Notes under the pieces: model-generated
What the model saw: only the letters and a program-made list of their open reading frames with translations
Told to the model about the DNA's origin: nothing
Database searches by the model: none
Assembly: GCF_002608075.1 (NCBI RefSeq)
Contig: NZ_LAHA01000058.1
Location: forward strand, 1-50,905
Direction of reading: 5' to 3'
DNA length: 50,905 nucleotides
Origin: Nostoc linckia z4
Lineage (GTDB): Bacteria > Cyanobacteriota > Cyanobacteriia > Cyanobacteriales > Nostocaceae
Part shown: positions 9,074-18,876 of the stretch, in pieces
Layout of the letters: each line of letters opens with the position of its first letter
Numbering within the stretch: the first letter of the stretch is position 1
Position numbers and translations under genes: made by a program

Positions 9074-9616
9074 ATGAATTTTAGTCCACTGAAAAATGCG
9101 ATGGGTATCATTTCTAGCCGTAAAGCTGCAACACAGGTGCTTGATGAACTCAGAGCCATTGACTTTCCTATGCAACAAGTTTCTGTGTTTTCTTTAGACA
9201 CCAAACACAAAAAGTTGTACGAGGATGTTGAAGTGGATAAACATAACATAACTCCAAAGGAAGCTGCTAAAGCAGGTGCCATTAGAGGAGGAACAGCCGG
9301 CGGATTGCTAGCACTGATAGCTGGACTTGGCGTGTTAATTATTCCCGGTTTTGGGCCGGTGTTAGCAGTTGAATCTGTGTTGGGTACGTTGCTGGCGAGT
9401 GGAGCAAGTGCAGTGTTTGGTGGTGTTTATGGTGCTTTTCAAGGTTGGTTTGCTCCTGAAAAACAAGCTAGATTCCATAAGCCAACTACGCCAGAAAAAT
9501 TTTTAGTGACGGTGGAGGGAACAACAGATGAAATACATAAAGCAGAATCAATTCTCCGTTACTGGGGTGTGCAAGAGTGGCATGTTTATGAATCTACCAA
9601 GAGATTCTCACACTAA
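9074..9616 (+). CDS. Small glycine-rich membrane protein, general stress protein 17M-like
   Basis: About 180 residues from the ATG at 9074, which has an AGGAG ribosome site nine bases upstream; an open start at 9017 lacks one. Residues about 10-45 resemble the small alpha/beta domain of YflT-type general stress proteins (VLDELRAIDFPMQQVSVFS). The middle (about 72-128) is a run of glycine-rich hydrophobic segments (AGAIRGGTAGGLLALIAGLG and on) of the glycine-zipper type, likely membrane-inserting. The C-terminal part ends in an ACT-like strand pattern (FLVTVEGTTDEIHKAESIL). A role in stress tolerance is inferred from the family only. The gene sits between two inverted copies of one MITE-like element. 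Confidence 0.75.
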   Translation: MNFSPLKNAMGIISSRKAATQVLDELRAIDFPMQQVSVFSLDTKHKKLYEDVEVDKHNITPKEAAKAGAIRGGTAGGLLALIAGLGVLIIPGFGPVLAVESVLGTLLASGASAVFGGVYGAFQGWFAPEKQARFHKPTTPEKFLVTVEGTTDEIHKAESILRYWGVQEWHVYESTKRFSH

Positions 9617-9736
9617 AGAAGACACAAACACCGAAGAAGGGCAAACGTAAACACTTTTTGATAAAAAACCAAATCAAAGATTTGGTCAGAGTATTACATA
9701 GCAAGGAACAGGCAAAGAAAGTCTCTTGATGTCCTA

Positions 9737-9835
9737 AGGGACTTCCAAGTAAAAAATATTCCATAGAAGACTGTTCACTGTTAACTGCGAACAGTCAACG
9801 CATTAACTGGAATAATTTATTTTTTGGAGTTCCCT
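9737..9835. mobile_element. MITE-like element with heptamer core, copy 2
   Basis: Left end AGGGACTTCCAAGTAAAAAA with ATTCCATAGAAGACTGTT, right end TTATTTTTTGGAGTTCCCT. It is in the opposite orientation to the copy at 8754-8875, so the two flank the stress-protein gene as an inverted pair. Confidence 0.85.
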
Positions 9836-10060
9836 AAATTACGCTGCTATAGCTTCCCAGGTTCTACACAAGGACACTGGCTCTTTGCTGTGCGTGACGT
9901 TTGGTAAGTGGCATCTAAGATTTTTATCTCCTGATAGCATTTTACGAAAAAGTTATATCTCACTTTCTGAATTTGGAATTGGTGTGAGTGCATCTCCTTG
10001 TCTGTGTGTCTTCTTCCATAAAGCTTTCAACAAAACAATTCTTTCAATTTGGAGATAGAG
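9836..10060. other. Leader region of the P-type ATPase gene
   Basis: Upstream of the ATPase I looked for a yybP-ykoY or other metal riboswitch and found none of the conserved blocks. The ribosome site TTGGAGATAGAG precedes the ATG at 10061. No other structure stands out. Confidence 0.5.
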
Positions 10061-12811
10061 ATGACAGCAGAAACTATCGCTACAAATACTTTTAGCCAGA
10101 CAACAGAAGATTTACTCAACTATGAATGGCATACTTTGGCAGAACAACAAGTTGTGCAAACCTTAGCCAGCCATTCGCAAGCAGGCTTGAGTGATGAAGA
10201 AGCTACCATACGGCATCAGCAGATGGGTGCAAATCAACTCAGTAGTAAAGGTGCAAAAAGTCCTTGGCTAAAATTTTTAGAGCAATTTAATCAACCGCTA
10301 CTATACATATTGCTGACGGCCGGAGTTGTGACGCTACTACTGCAAGATTGGATAGATGCGATAGTAATTTTTGGTGTCACCTTGATTAATGTCACCATTG
10401 GCTACATTCAAGAATCGAAAGCCGAAGGTGCGATCGCGGCTTTATCGAAAGCTGTCACCACTGAAGCAACTGTGATTCGCGACGGTCAAAAAACTCGTTT
10501 GACTTCCACTGAACTTGTTGTTGGTGATTTGGTAGTGCTAGCTTCTGGGGATAAAGTACCTGCGGATCTGCGGCTGTTAAGCGTGCGGGGGTTACAAGTT
10601 GACGAGTCTGCTTTAACAGGAGAATCTGTTCCGGTGGAGAAAGCAACTCCGGCGCTGGTTGTGGAAACACCATTAGCCGAACGCAACAATATGGCTTATG
10701 CAGGAAGTTTCGTTACCTTTGGACAGGCACAAGGAATTGTGATAGCGATCGCAGATAGCACTGAAACTGGTCGGATTTCCCAGTTAATTGAAAGCAGCAC
10801 AAATCTGAAAACGCCACTGACGCGAAATATTGACAAGTTTAGCAAAACCCTGTTGTATGTCATCTTGGGTTTAGCTGCCCTGACATTTGCAGTGGGATTA
10901 GGACAAGGTGAATCTTGGATTAATGTTTTCAAAGCTGCTGTAGCTCTTATAGTCAGCGCGATTCCGGAAGGATTGCCTGCAATTGTCACAGTCACCTTGG
11001 CCATCGGAGTTTCCCGAATGGCACGACGTAACGCCATTATTCGCAAGTTACCTGCTGTGGAAACTTTGGGAAGTACCACGGTTATCTGCTCTGACAAAAC
11101 TGGCACTTTGACTGAAAATCAGATGACGGTTCAGAAGATTTATGCTGGTGGGCAACACTACACTGTCAGCGGTATTGGTTATGCTCCAGATGGTGAAATT
11201 TTGATGAATCAGCAACCCGTTGATTTCAGTGCAAATGAACATATTGCTGTTTGGGAATCTCTAGAAGCAGGATTGCTGTGCAATGATTCTCGCATCGAAT
11301 GGCGAGATGGACAATGGAAGTTAGTGGGAACCCCAACCGAGGGAGCATTGATTACAGCTGCCAATAAAGCAGGATTGACACAAGAGAATCTAGAGCAAGA
11401 ATTACCCAGAATAGATACCATTCCCTTTGAGTCGGAATTTCAATACATGGCGACTTTGCATGAATTGGATGCAAAGCGAAAACTGAATGTGATTTATCTC
11501 AAAGGTTCTGTGGAAGCAATTCTCCAACGATGCGATTATATACTTGACCCCCAAGGACAACAAGCTGCCCTCCATCCCGCCGCAGTGGAACGGGAAGTTG
11601 CAGATATGGCAAAGCAAGGTTTACGAGTCCTAGCTTTTGCGAGAAAAGAAGTTGCTGCTAAACAATCTTTGGAGCGTGATGAAATCGATGGGGGATTGGT
11701 ATTTTTGGGACTCCAAGGCATAATCGATCCGCCCCGTGAAGAAGCGATCGCCGCAGTCAAGGCCTGTCAATCTGCTGGCATTCAAGTCAAGATGATCACT
11801 GGAGATCATGCCCTCACAGCAGCAGCCATCGCCCGTGAAATGGGAATTTGCTCCGCTGAAGAACAGGTGTTCACCGGAAAGCAATTAACTCAGATGGATG
11901 AAAAAAAATTTGCCCAAGCAGCTGAGCAAGGTATGGTATTTGCGCGAGTTGCTCCAGAACAAAAGTTGCGTTTGGTGAAAGCATTGCAACTCAAGGGCGA
12001 AATTGTTGCCATGACTGGAGATGGTGTTAATGATGCTCCGGCTCTCAAGCAGGCAGATATTGGTGTGGCTATGGGCTTAGCCGGGGCAGAAGTGGCCAAG
12101 GAATCGGCGGATATGCTTTTAACTGACGATAACTTCGCCTCAATTGAAGCCGCTGTGGAAGAAGGGCGCGGGGTTTATCGGAACTTACGAAAAGCGATCG
12201 CCTTTTTGCTGCCAATTAACATTGGAGAATCCATGACGATTTTGATTGCCATTCTCCTAGCAACTGTGCTTCCCATCTTACCAATCCAAATTCTTTGGCT
12301 AAACATGGTCAGTTCGGTAGGTTTGATTGCTCCCCTGGCCTTTGAGCCAAAATCTCAAGGGGTAATGCAACAACCACCGCGCAACCCCAGAGAAAAGCTT
12401 TTATCGGGTGGTTTAGTCAAGCGCATCTTAGCGATTTCCCTGTTCAATTGGTTGGTAATTTTTGGGGTGTTTCAATGGATACTTCAAACCACAGGCAATG
12501 AAGTCTTGGCTCGGACAATGGCAATTAATAGCTTAGTGGCATCAGAAGTCTTTTACCTGCTAAGCATTAGCCAGTTTTTACCATCTCTAATTGCCAAAAT
12601 CCAAGGTAAAGGTACATCTGTAGCCTACGCACCCGCCATCGGAATTGTGGCTGTGATGAGTTTACAAGTTCTTTTCAGTCAATGGAACTTGATGAATCAA
12701 GTGTTTAACACTACACCTTTGACACTTATCCAAGCTCTTATTTGTCTGGGTATAGGCTTGCCAATAGTGTTCATAGCTCTCATCTTGCAGCATTTCGATC
12801 CGCTCAATTAG
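10061..12811 (+). CDS. Cation-transporting P-type ATPase (P2, PacL/CtpF-like)
   Basis: An ion pump of about 916 residues with the full P2 layout: N-terminal cation ATPase domain, actuator TGES (about 186-189), M4 motif IPEGLP (about 301-306), phosphorylation motif DKTGT with Asp about 345, hinge TGDGVNDAPALKQADIG (about 655-672) and a C-terminal bundle of six helices. The family exports Ca2+ or other cations using ATP. The M4 Glu of Ca2+ pumps is kept, but in M6 the classical NxxTD ligand motif reads NMVSS, so the key Asp is missing. That fits the CtpF-like branch better than classical Ca2+ ATPases, so I leave the ion open. Start chosen by the GGAG site; a TTG four codons upstream is open. 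Confidence 0.93.
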   Translation: MTAETIATNTFSQTTEDLLNYEWHTLAEQQVVQTLASHSQAGLSDEEATIRHQQMGANQLSSKGAKSPWLKFLEQFNQPLLYILLTAGVVTLLLQDWIDAIVIFGVTLINVTIGYIQESKAEGAIAALSKAVTTEATVIRDGQKTRLTSTELVVGDLVVLASGDKVPADLRLLSVRGLQVDESALTGESVPVEKATPALVVETPLAERNNMAYAGSFVTFGQAQGIVIAIADSTETGRISQLIESSTNLKTPLTRNIDKFSKTLLYVILGLAALTFAVGLGQGESWINVFKAAVALIVSAIPEGLPAIVTVTLAIGVSRMARRNAIIRKLPAVETLGSTTVICSDKTGTLTENQMTVQKIYAGGQHYTVSGIGYAPDGEILMNQQPVDFSANEHIAVWESLEAGLLCNDSRIEWRDGQWKLVGTPTEGALITAANKAGLTQENLEQELPRIDTIPFESEFQYMATLHELDAKRKLNVIYLKGSVEAILQRCDYILDPQGQQAALHPAAVEREVADMAKQGLRVLAFARKEVAAKQSLERDEIDGGLVFLGLQGIIDPPREEAIAAVKACQSAGIQVKMITGDHALTAAAIAREMGICSAEEQVFTGKQLTQMDEKKFAQAAEQGMVFARVAPEQKLRLVKALQLKGEIVAMTGDGVNDAPALKQADIGVAMGLAGAEVAKESADMLLTDDNFASIEAAVEEGRGVYRNLRKAIAFLLPINIGESMTILIAILLATVLPILPIQILWLNMVSSVGLIAPLAFEPKSQGVMQQPPRNPREKLLSGGLVKRILAISLFNWLVIFGVFQWILQTTGNEVLARTMAINSLVASEVFYLLSISQFLPSLIAKIQGKGTSVAYAPAIGIVAVMSLQVLFSQWNLMNQVFNTTPLTLIQALICLGIGLPIVFIALILQHFDPLN

Positions 12812-12851
12812 GGATATTGTGAAGGTGGTTTTGTATTTAACAGGCGTATAT

Positions 12852-12975
12852 TTTAGTGTTGATTGTTGACTGTTGACTGTTGACTGGGGACTAGGGACTG
12901 GGGACTAGGGACTAGGGACTGGTGAGTTATTATTCTCCCATGCCCCATGCCCAATGCCCCATGCCCCATGCCCCT
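12852..12975. repeat. Tandem repeats (GTTGACT)n, (GGGACTA)n, (ATGCCCC)n
   Basis: Three adjoining seven-base repeat tracts fill the gap between the convergent ATPase and glycosidase genes. No separate terminator hairpin is visible. Confidence 0.9.
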
Positions 12976-12987
12976 CTGCAAGACTTA

Positions 12988-15222
12988 CTAAGGCACTTCA
13001 ATGGGAATCAAAGCATTTTCTGGGAAGTGATGACAAAAACGCCCTTCATCAGCAAGTACTAAAATCAGACGTAAGGGATAATCGGGGGGAACTTGCAAAT
13101 CTGCCCAGGGTACTGCTAACTCTAAACAAGTATTTAAAGCTGCTTGGGCGCGACTAGCACGGGGATGCCATTGATAATTGTCTCCAGCTTCTCGAAAATA
13201 AACTGATTGGGTCAGTAAGTTAATTTCTAGAAGATGGTGGAAAAGATAATTCACTGGGGCTGTGTCTGGGACATCTGCTAAGGGAACTGGGCTGTTAACC
13301 ATTGTTTTGTCTGGATAGTACCACAGCAAATTTAATTCTGTTGGTAAATTCTGCCCCGGCACAACACCATTTTTAAAGTCCACCCGCAAATAGAAATTTA
13401 GGTGATCCACTCCATACCAAAGTCGCTGAACAACACTGCTGTTGTGCATTGTTCCCCGGGCCCCGCCAATTTCTATGCGTCCAGCTTTGTCCCAATCTTG
13501 TTCGTCACCTCTGCCATCAATGATTGGATGAATAAAGCTTTGTGGCCGATGGTCTGCTTGTACTTGGTGAACTTCCACTGGTTGTTTGAGATAAGGTGGT
13601 GCAGGTTCATTTAAGGCTTTGTAAATGCCAAACAGATGTTCTCGAAACAACTGGTCAAACACGGCATCTTGATTTGAGGAGTGTCCTGCACCGAACCACC
13701 AGAACCAATCGGAACCCTCTGCGGCATACAAGGCTTCCCAAGCATCTGGGTTATTTTCTTCGGTTGCTTCTGGATGACTGGCTAATAAATTCCTGGCTTG
13801 TGTGAGATAATCCCAAGCACGATTTTTGGCAGGATCGCCGATCCAGGTGGTGAAACTGCCATCGACCCAAGAACCGCTATGTAGTTGTTCTCCGGGGATG
13901 GTGGCTGTGGGGGGAAATTGTTCGATAAATTCGGAGACGGTGACGAGTTTCAGGTGGGGTTCGTTGCTTAAGGTTTGATATAAAGCTTCTAGGAAGGGTT
14001 TACCGTCTTGGGGATAATATTCCCAGCAATTCTCGCCATCCAAAGCGATGGTTACTAGCCAAGGTTGTTGACTTTGGCTTTCTCTTTGCATTTTGGCGAT
14101 CGCTTGCAAATGTCCTACCAAATCCGCAGCTGCCTGTTTTGCTGGCATAGCGCCGTAGGTAAAGCCAATCAAATCTGATAATCTATGGTCGCGAAATACA
14201 ATTGACAAGTCACCTGCTGGAGTTTGCAGGCGATAGGGTTGGTATAGAAGTTCTGGTTGCTGTACATTTCCTGCCCCATCGCGATGAAAAAAGTGTTTCA
14301 GCGTCCATCCCAAAACTGCTTCATCTGAGCATATCCACTTAAATCCTTGGTCAATAATATATGGAAGTATCTCTGGGCTTACTGATTGTTCAGAAGGCCA
14401 TAAACCACGGGGTATTTGTCCAAAGCGGTCTTTATAAAAGTTCCAAGCTTTTTGTAAGTGACGCGGGATATCTTCTGCCCACTTAAAACGCTGTCCGGGT
14501 AATGTCATATTTGGCACAGCTATCCGACCAGAATTGGTATCAGCCAGCAAAGGTAAAATCGGGTGGGTGTAGGGCGTGGTGGTAATTTCTAACTGTCCTG
14601 CCTCCTGCATTTTCCGATGTTGGGGAACAATGCGAGCCAGGATTTCTCGCTGTTTGGAATAAATGCGCTGGCGATCGCTTAATGTAAAATTCCGACCCTG
14701 CTTTAACCAAGTGGCAATTTGCGGGTCATCCCAAAACAGCGGATCGATCCAAGCCAGATTGTGCCAAGCTAACAAATCGCTATAATCTGACAGCTGCCAA
14801 TTTGCCAAACACCAACTTGCGCCTTTTTCCTGCCTTTGGTGATACAATTCACCATACCGCGGATGAGGATCGATTAGGGTGTGGTGATTGGCATCAAAAA
14901 AGTGTTGAATAATAAATTCCCGCTGTTGCTGGGTAAGCTGATCCTCTGGTGTCAAGCTAGCGGTGAGGTAAGGGTCAAAGGCAGTACCAGCAATATAATC
15001 TTCTAGTTGCAATATCAGTGATGGTACTAAATTTACCGTTTGGTGTAACTTAGGATACCGTTCTAGAATTAATATCAAATCCAAATAATCTTTAGTGCCA
15101 TGTAAACGTACCCAAGGTAAGCGGTACTGCTGGCTAGGAGATAACGAACTGCCGCTGCCAGGAGATTTGTACAGCGGCTGATGTTGATGCCAGATAAAAG
15201 CTACGTACAGGGGATAAGACAT
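12988..15222 (-). CDS. Glycoside hydrolase family 57 protein
   Basis: 744 residues. The N-terminal (beta/alpha)7-type catalytic domain begins with the GH57 signature WHQHQP (about 11-16), contains GLWPSEQSVS (about 285-294, candidate nucleophile Glu) and TIALDGENCWEYYP (about 393, candidate acid/base Asp). The C-terminal third resembles the DOMON-like extension found in GH57 and glucodextranase-type enzymes. No signal peptide is visible, so it likely acts in the cytoplasm on alpha-glucans such as glycogen. Family members include amylases, 4-alpha-glucanotransferases and branching enzymes, and I cannot tell which activity this one has. Start ATG at 15222. Confidence 0.9.
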   Translation of the reverse strand: MSYPLYVAFIWHQHQPLYKSPGSGSSLSPSQQYRLPWVRLHGTKDYLDLILILERYPKLHQTVNLVPSLILQLEDYIAGTAFDPYLTASLTPEDQLTQQQREFIIQHFFDANHHTLIDPHPRYGELYHQRQEKGASWCLANWQLSDYSDLLAWHNLAWIDPLFWDDPQIATWLKQGRNFTLSDRQRIYSKQREILARIVPQHRKMQEAGQLEITTTPYTHPILPLLADTNSGRIAVPNMTLPGQRFKWAEDIPRHLQKAWNFYKDRFGQIPRGLWPSEQSVSPEILPYIIDQGFKWICSDEAVLGWTLKHFFHRDGAGNVQQPELLYQPYRLQTPAGDLSIVFRDHRLSDLIGFTYGAMPAKQAAADLVGHLQAIAKMQRESQSQQPWLVTIALDGENCWEYYPQDGKPFLEALYQTLSNEPHLKLVTVSEFIEQFPPTATIPGEQLHSGSWVDGSFTTWIGDPAKNRAWDYLTQARNLLASHPEATEENNPDAWEALYAAEGSDWFWWFGAGHSSNQDAVFDQLFREHLFGIYKALNEPAPPYLKQPVEVHQVQADHRPQSFIHPIIDGRGDEQDWDKAGRIEIGGARGTMHNSSVVQRLWYGVDHLNFYLRVDFKNGVVPGQNLPTELNLLWYYPDKTMVNSPVPLADVPDTAPVNYLFHHLLEINLLTQSVYFREAGDNYQWHPRASRAQAALNTCLELAVPWADLQVPPDYPLRLILVLADEGRFCHHFPENALIPIEVP

Positions 15223-15529
15223 AAGGAGTGATTGGGGATTGGGGATTGGGAACTAGTATTAATGTTGAAGAAGAATCATTCGTCAGAATTCAGGAATCAG
15301 AACCAATTAGTTCGGAGTAGCACCCGCCACTAATTGTAGACTGCTCAATTTTCACTTTTAGGGGGTCTTAAACCCACTTATTCAGCGCCAGTCATACAGA
15401 ATTCAGCATAAATTCTAACTGCTGACTCCTGAATTCTATTTAGATAAATTATGAATGAAAAAATCCATTGTTCTTGATTCAATAGCGATCGCTCATTCTT
15501 CCTAGTATCCAATCCCCAGTCCCCAGTCC
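15223..15529. other. Intergenic, no gene seen
   Basis: About 300 bases with GGGGATTGGGGATT repeats at the left end, GAATTC-containing junk and a HIP1 site near 15486. I see no open frame, promoter or RNA that I can support. Confidence 0.5.
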
Positions 15530-15760
15530 CTAGATTACTTGTTCAACTTCTTCAATTTCGGGAATCATTTCCCGCAGGCGGCGCTCAATACCCATTCTCA
15601 AAGTCATTGTAGAACTTGGGCAAGAACCACAAGCACCTTGCAACCGCAGTTTGACAATGGGCCCATCAAGTTCTACAAGTTCCACATTACCACCATCAGA
15701 TATCAAATAAGGGCGCATTTCATCTAGGACTGTTTCAACGTTATCAATTGTGAGTTCCAT
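15530..15760 (-). CDS. NifU C-terminal domain Fe-S scaffold (Nfu/CnfU type)
   Basis: A 76-residue protein that is only the NifU C-terminal domain. The Fe-S binding motif CGSCPSS (Cys at about 44 and 47) is intact, in the context LQGACGSCPSS. In cyanobacteria and plastids such stand-alone proteins assemble [2Fe-2S] or [4Fe-4S] clusters as dimers and pass them on, for example to photosystem I and ferredoxin. Start ATG at 15760. Its neighbours do not suggest an operon. Confidence 0.95.
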   Translation of the reverse strand: MELTIDNVETVLDEMRPYLISDGGNVELVELDGPIVKLRLQGACGSCPSSTMTLRMGIERRLREMIPEIEEVEQVI

Positions 15761-15780
15761 AGTTTTAGACCTACTTAGTT

Positions 15781-16145
15781 AGGGATGGGCATGGGGCATA
15801 GAGCATAGGGCATGGGCTATAGGGCATGGGGCATGGGCTATAGTACCTCTGCCGATTTACTCCTCTGCTTTCCTTTTTCCCAGTTTATGTACCCTATGCA
15901 TCGTTACTCATTACCCATTATCCAAAATTTTGTTTTCCAGCTTTATTAAATAGATCCTAAATCTAATTATCACTAGATTGCTAGTTGTCAATTTTTCATG
16001 ACTGGAGATGGGGCATGGGGCATGGGGCATTGGGCATTGGGCAAAGAGGAAAAAAAAGATCCCTCCTTTTCCCTTTAACCTTTCCCCTTTTCCCAAGGCG
16101 TTGCCATCCTCCTCATCTCCCCAGTCACCAGTCAACAGTCAACCG
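15781..16145. repeat. Tandem repeats and polypurine/polypyrimidine hairpin
   Basis: GGGCATGGGGCATA-type units fill 15781-15842 and GGGGCAT/TGGGCAT units 16008-16040. A purine run with GATCCCTCCTTTTCCC and AAGGCGTTGCCATC follows at about 16040-16110; the same two blocks recur at about 22316-22371. CAGTCAACAGTC repeats end the stretch. No gene seen. Confidence 0.85.
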
Positions 16146-16158
16146 TCAACCATCAACC

Positions 16159-17928
16159 CTAGCAATTTTTTGTTGAACCGCTTTCATTCGATGAAACTAT
16201 CACTGGTTGTTGATACAGTGGCACGGTGAATGTAACTGTTGAGCCAAGTCCTTCACCAAGACTGTAGAAATGTACTTCACCACCCATTGCTTCTACTAGC
16301 TTCTGGGAAATTGCTAGCCCTAAACCTGTGCCACCATATTGGCGAGTACGGGAGCCATCCACTTGGGAGAATAATTGAAATAGTTTATCTTGTTTGTCTA
16401 AGGAAACACCAATACCAGTGTCGGCTACCCGCACTCTCACCATTCCTGGAAATTGCTGTCCTTGAAATTGCGGCTTTGCCTTTTTGAGTACTAAATCGGC
16501 GCTGACGGTGATACCGCCTTCATGAGTAAATTTAATGGCGTTGTTCACCAAATTCAGCATCACTTGTAACAATCTTTGGTAGTTACTTTGGACAATGATT
16601 TCATCGGAGGTAGCTGGCATTTGCATCTGGAAGCTGAGGTTTTTCATCTCTGCTTGAGGACGCATGAAATTTTCTACGTCAGTGAAGAGTTCGCCTAGTT
16701 TGACTGGGGCATAGGCTAATTCCATTTTGCCGGCTTCTATTTTGGCAATGTCTAAAATATCGTTGATAATATGCAGTAAATGTATTGATAACTGATGAGC
16801 TTCTTCTAAAAACTGATTTCTTTCTTCTGCGTCATCTGTCATGCCTTCTAAAATCAGTTTTAAAAAGCCAATCATCCCATTGAGGGGAGTACGAATTTCA
16901 TGGGATACATTGGCGAGAAACTCGCTTTTCAGGCGCGAGGCTTCTTCGGCTTTTTGACGCGCTTCTTCTAATTCTTTATATAAGGTAGCATGAGCGATCG
17001 CTGTTCCTAATTGATCTGCTGCTTCTTTTGCTAATTCTAATTCCGAGTCTGTTAAGGTGTAGCATTCATCTTGCCAACTTAAAACCACTAATCCATTGGC
17101 TTGGTCTTGATAGCAAGTTGCAACTACCAAAGTTTTGTGTTGTCCAGATTCAGTGTATCCAGACCCATCCATTACGACCGGTTCTAAGGTTGTTAATGCC
17201 TGAATAAAAGCTGGTTCAGAAGCTATATCTATTTCTGAGCCAATCATTGACCTCAGTTCTGGCTGGTGATACTCAGCTTTAACCTCTACTTTTGTATGAC
17301 AAGGCTGATAAGGACAAATAATGCAGCGTTCTAGCCGCAGTGCTTTTCCTAAACTATCTACTGTTTGCTGCCAAATAATGTCTAAATCCAATGTCCGCCG
17401 AATATTTCTCGTAATTCGATTTACCAATTTTTGGTGTTGCTGCGAACGTAAAGCCGCCTCTATTTGTGCAGGCGCTTTTACTCCCACACCCAGTTGTTTT
17501 TTGTTGAGTGTAGCTTGTAATAACCGTCCCATCACTAAAACTGTAGTGGCAGGCGTTCCCAAACTTGGCATAATCGGACTGATTGTTAAGTCCAACTCAA
17601 ATAATTCCTGATGATGACTAAACCAGCACTGAAACCGTTCTGGCACCAAATTCGTCAAAATTCGGTGTAATCGTTCCAAATAGGCAACCTTATCCACAGG
17701 AGCAAAGATTTGAGTCTGGTTGAGTTCATCAACTATTTTTTCGGTCTTTAACCCCAGGAGTTCGCTGTGCTGCCAACAAAAGGTCAGATAGCGCCCTGCC
17801 CCATCTTGCGTGTACACCAACTCGGCTCCGAGAGTCGGTAATGAACCATCAGTTTTACTGTTACTGGTAATAGATTCCAGATTTTGAGAAAAAATATTCG
17901 GCAATTGGGATTTGGCAGTAATAGTCAT
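16159..17928 (-). CDS. PAS/GAF-domain sensor histidine kinase
   Basis: 589 residues, no membrane helix, so a soluble kinase. Residues about 30-150 form a PAS-like domain, about 170-320 a GAF domain (with CIICPYQPCH, a Cys-rich patch), then a short coiled coil and the dimerisation domain with phospho-His in EFLANVSHEIRTPLNG (about 343). The ATPase domain has NLVNNAIKFT, DTGIGV and GGTGLGLAI. The Cys residues in the GAF domain might bind a chromophore or sense redox, but the classic phytochrome pattern is not seen. There is no receiver domain and no regulator gene nearby. Start ATG at 17928. Confidence 0.9.
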   Translation of the reverse strand: MTITAKSQLPNIFSQNLESITSNSKTDGSLPTLGAELVYTQDGAGRYLTFCWQHSELLGLKTEKIVDELNQTQIFAPVDKVAYLERLHRILTNLVPERFQCWFSHHQELFELDLTISPIMPSLGTPATTVLVMGRLLQATLNKKQLGVGVKAPAQIEAALRSQQHQKLVNRITRNIRRTLDLDIIWQQTVDSLGKALRLERCIICPYQPCHTKVEVKAEYHQPELRSMIGSEIDIASEPAFIQALTTLEPVVMDGSGYTESGQHKTLVVATCYQDQANGLVVLSWQDECYTLTDSELELAKEAADQLGTAIAHATLYKELEEARQKAEEASRLKSEFLANVSHEIRTPLNGMIGFLKLILEGMTDDAEERNQFLEEAHQLSIHLLHIINDILDIAKIEAGKMELAYAPVKLGELFTDVENFMRPQAEMKNLSFQMQMPATSDEIIVQSNYQRLLQVMLNLVNNAIKFTHEGGITVSADLVLKKAKPQFQGQQFPGMVRVRVADTGIGVSLDKQDKLFQLFSQVDGSRTRQYGGTGLGLAISQKLVEAMGGEVHFYSLGEGLGSTVTFTVPLYQQPVIVSSNESGSTKNC

Positions 17929-18102
17929 TAATTGAGTTGGATAGACAAAGGGTATCCGACCGGGTTTTTACCAAAGCTGTTCAAATTTTGGCATAAATTT
18001 TTACAGCTTTTACATTTTTGATTGAGTATTTCTTGGTGTTTTGAAATTTAAGTTGGCAAACTATACTTTTGTTAAGTAAGATTGACAGCTAATGTAATGA
18101 TG

Positions 18103-18339
18103 TCAATCGTTCCATTCCCCACGAGGAGGAACGGGAGTACGCACAGGCGTGCGAGTTAGTTCATCATCTCTTAAGATTTCGCCCCGCAACCACTGACGAA
18201 TTGCCACCTCAATCACTTTGCTGGGATCGTTAGTGAGATGTTGAATTTGCTCTAGTAATTCTGAGTCTAGGCGGACAGCAATTTCTACCTTATCGGCTCG
18301 TGTGTTATCCGCGTCGGCACGTTTGTGTTGCATATTCAT
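18103..18339 (-). CDS. Small ribbon-helix-helix-like protein
   Basis: About 78 residues from the ATG at 18339 (MNMQHKRAD). The core KVEIAVRLDSELLEQIQHL...VIEVAIRQWL has the strand then two-helix pattern of ribbon-helix-helix DNA-binding proteins and antitoxins. The frame is open further upstream (ATG at 18396, TTG at 18408), which would add 19-23 residues of low similarity; the start is uncertain. The tail is rich in Thr-Pro. No toxin gene is beside it, so I do not call it an antitoxin. Confidence 0.65.
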   Translation of the reverse strand: MNMQHKRADADNTRADKVEIAVRLDSELLEQIQHLTNDPSKVIEVAIRQWLRGEILRDDELTRTPVRTPVPPRGEWND

Positions 18340-18408
18340 AGGTTTATATACTCTGAATTGGTTTTGTTTAAAGCTTTGTAAAGTAGTTATATTCATAATT
18401 TGGGCCAA

Positions 18409-18876
18409 TTCACTGAAGAATCTTCGAGGGTATAGTTACATAGTTCCCCGAAATAGCACCAAAGTAACAACTTTAAATTTTAGGTCGCATTTTTCATATA
18501 ACTGACTAGACAAGAGCTTTCTAGAAGTTTTGCCGATGATTCAGTGACTCCGGACAATTACGGGTGGCAATTGTCCACGATCCCTACATGTACTTATTTA
18601 CATTTATTGTACGCTTCCAGCTGATGAATACTAGCACCGACAAATAGACTTTCATAATATTCTTAAAAGTCCACCTATTTATCTGCAAAGTTAAAGATGG
18701 GGTGAAGAGGGGCAGGGGGACTGTGGAGATGGGGAGATGAGGGAAGCGGAGAATAACCAATGACTAATGACTAATGACTAATGCCAAAGCTAAGAGCGTC
18801 TTGGCAAAGAAAGCATTAAAATACATTAAGTAAATTGGTCTTTTAACTTTGGTTGCTGCTAAGGCAAAGATAGTAT
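18409..18876. other. Intergenic upstream of lepA
   Basis: About 470 bases. A GGGGAGATG repeat lies at about 18711-18745 and an AATGACT repeat at 18758-18781. The lepA ribosome site is weak. No open frame or RNA is supported. Confidence 0.5.

Noticed and set aside
9840..10060. Possible metal riboswitch before the P-type ATPase
   Set aside because: None of the conserved blocks of yybP-ykoY or similar riboswitches could be found.
16159..17928. Phytochrome-like photoreceptor
   Set aside because: The GAF domain has Cys residues but not the bilin-attachment context I would expect.
18103..18339. Toxin-antitoxin module
   Set aside because: Only a ribbon-helix-helix-like protein is present; no toxin gene lies on either side.
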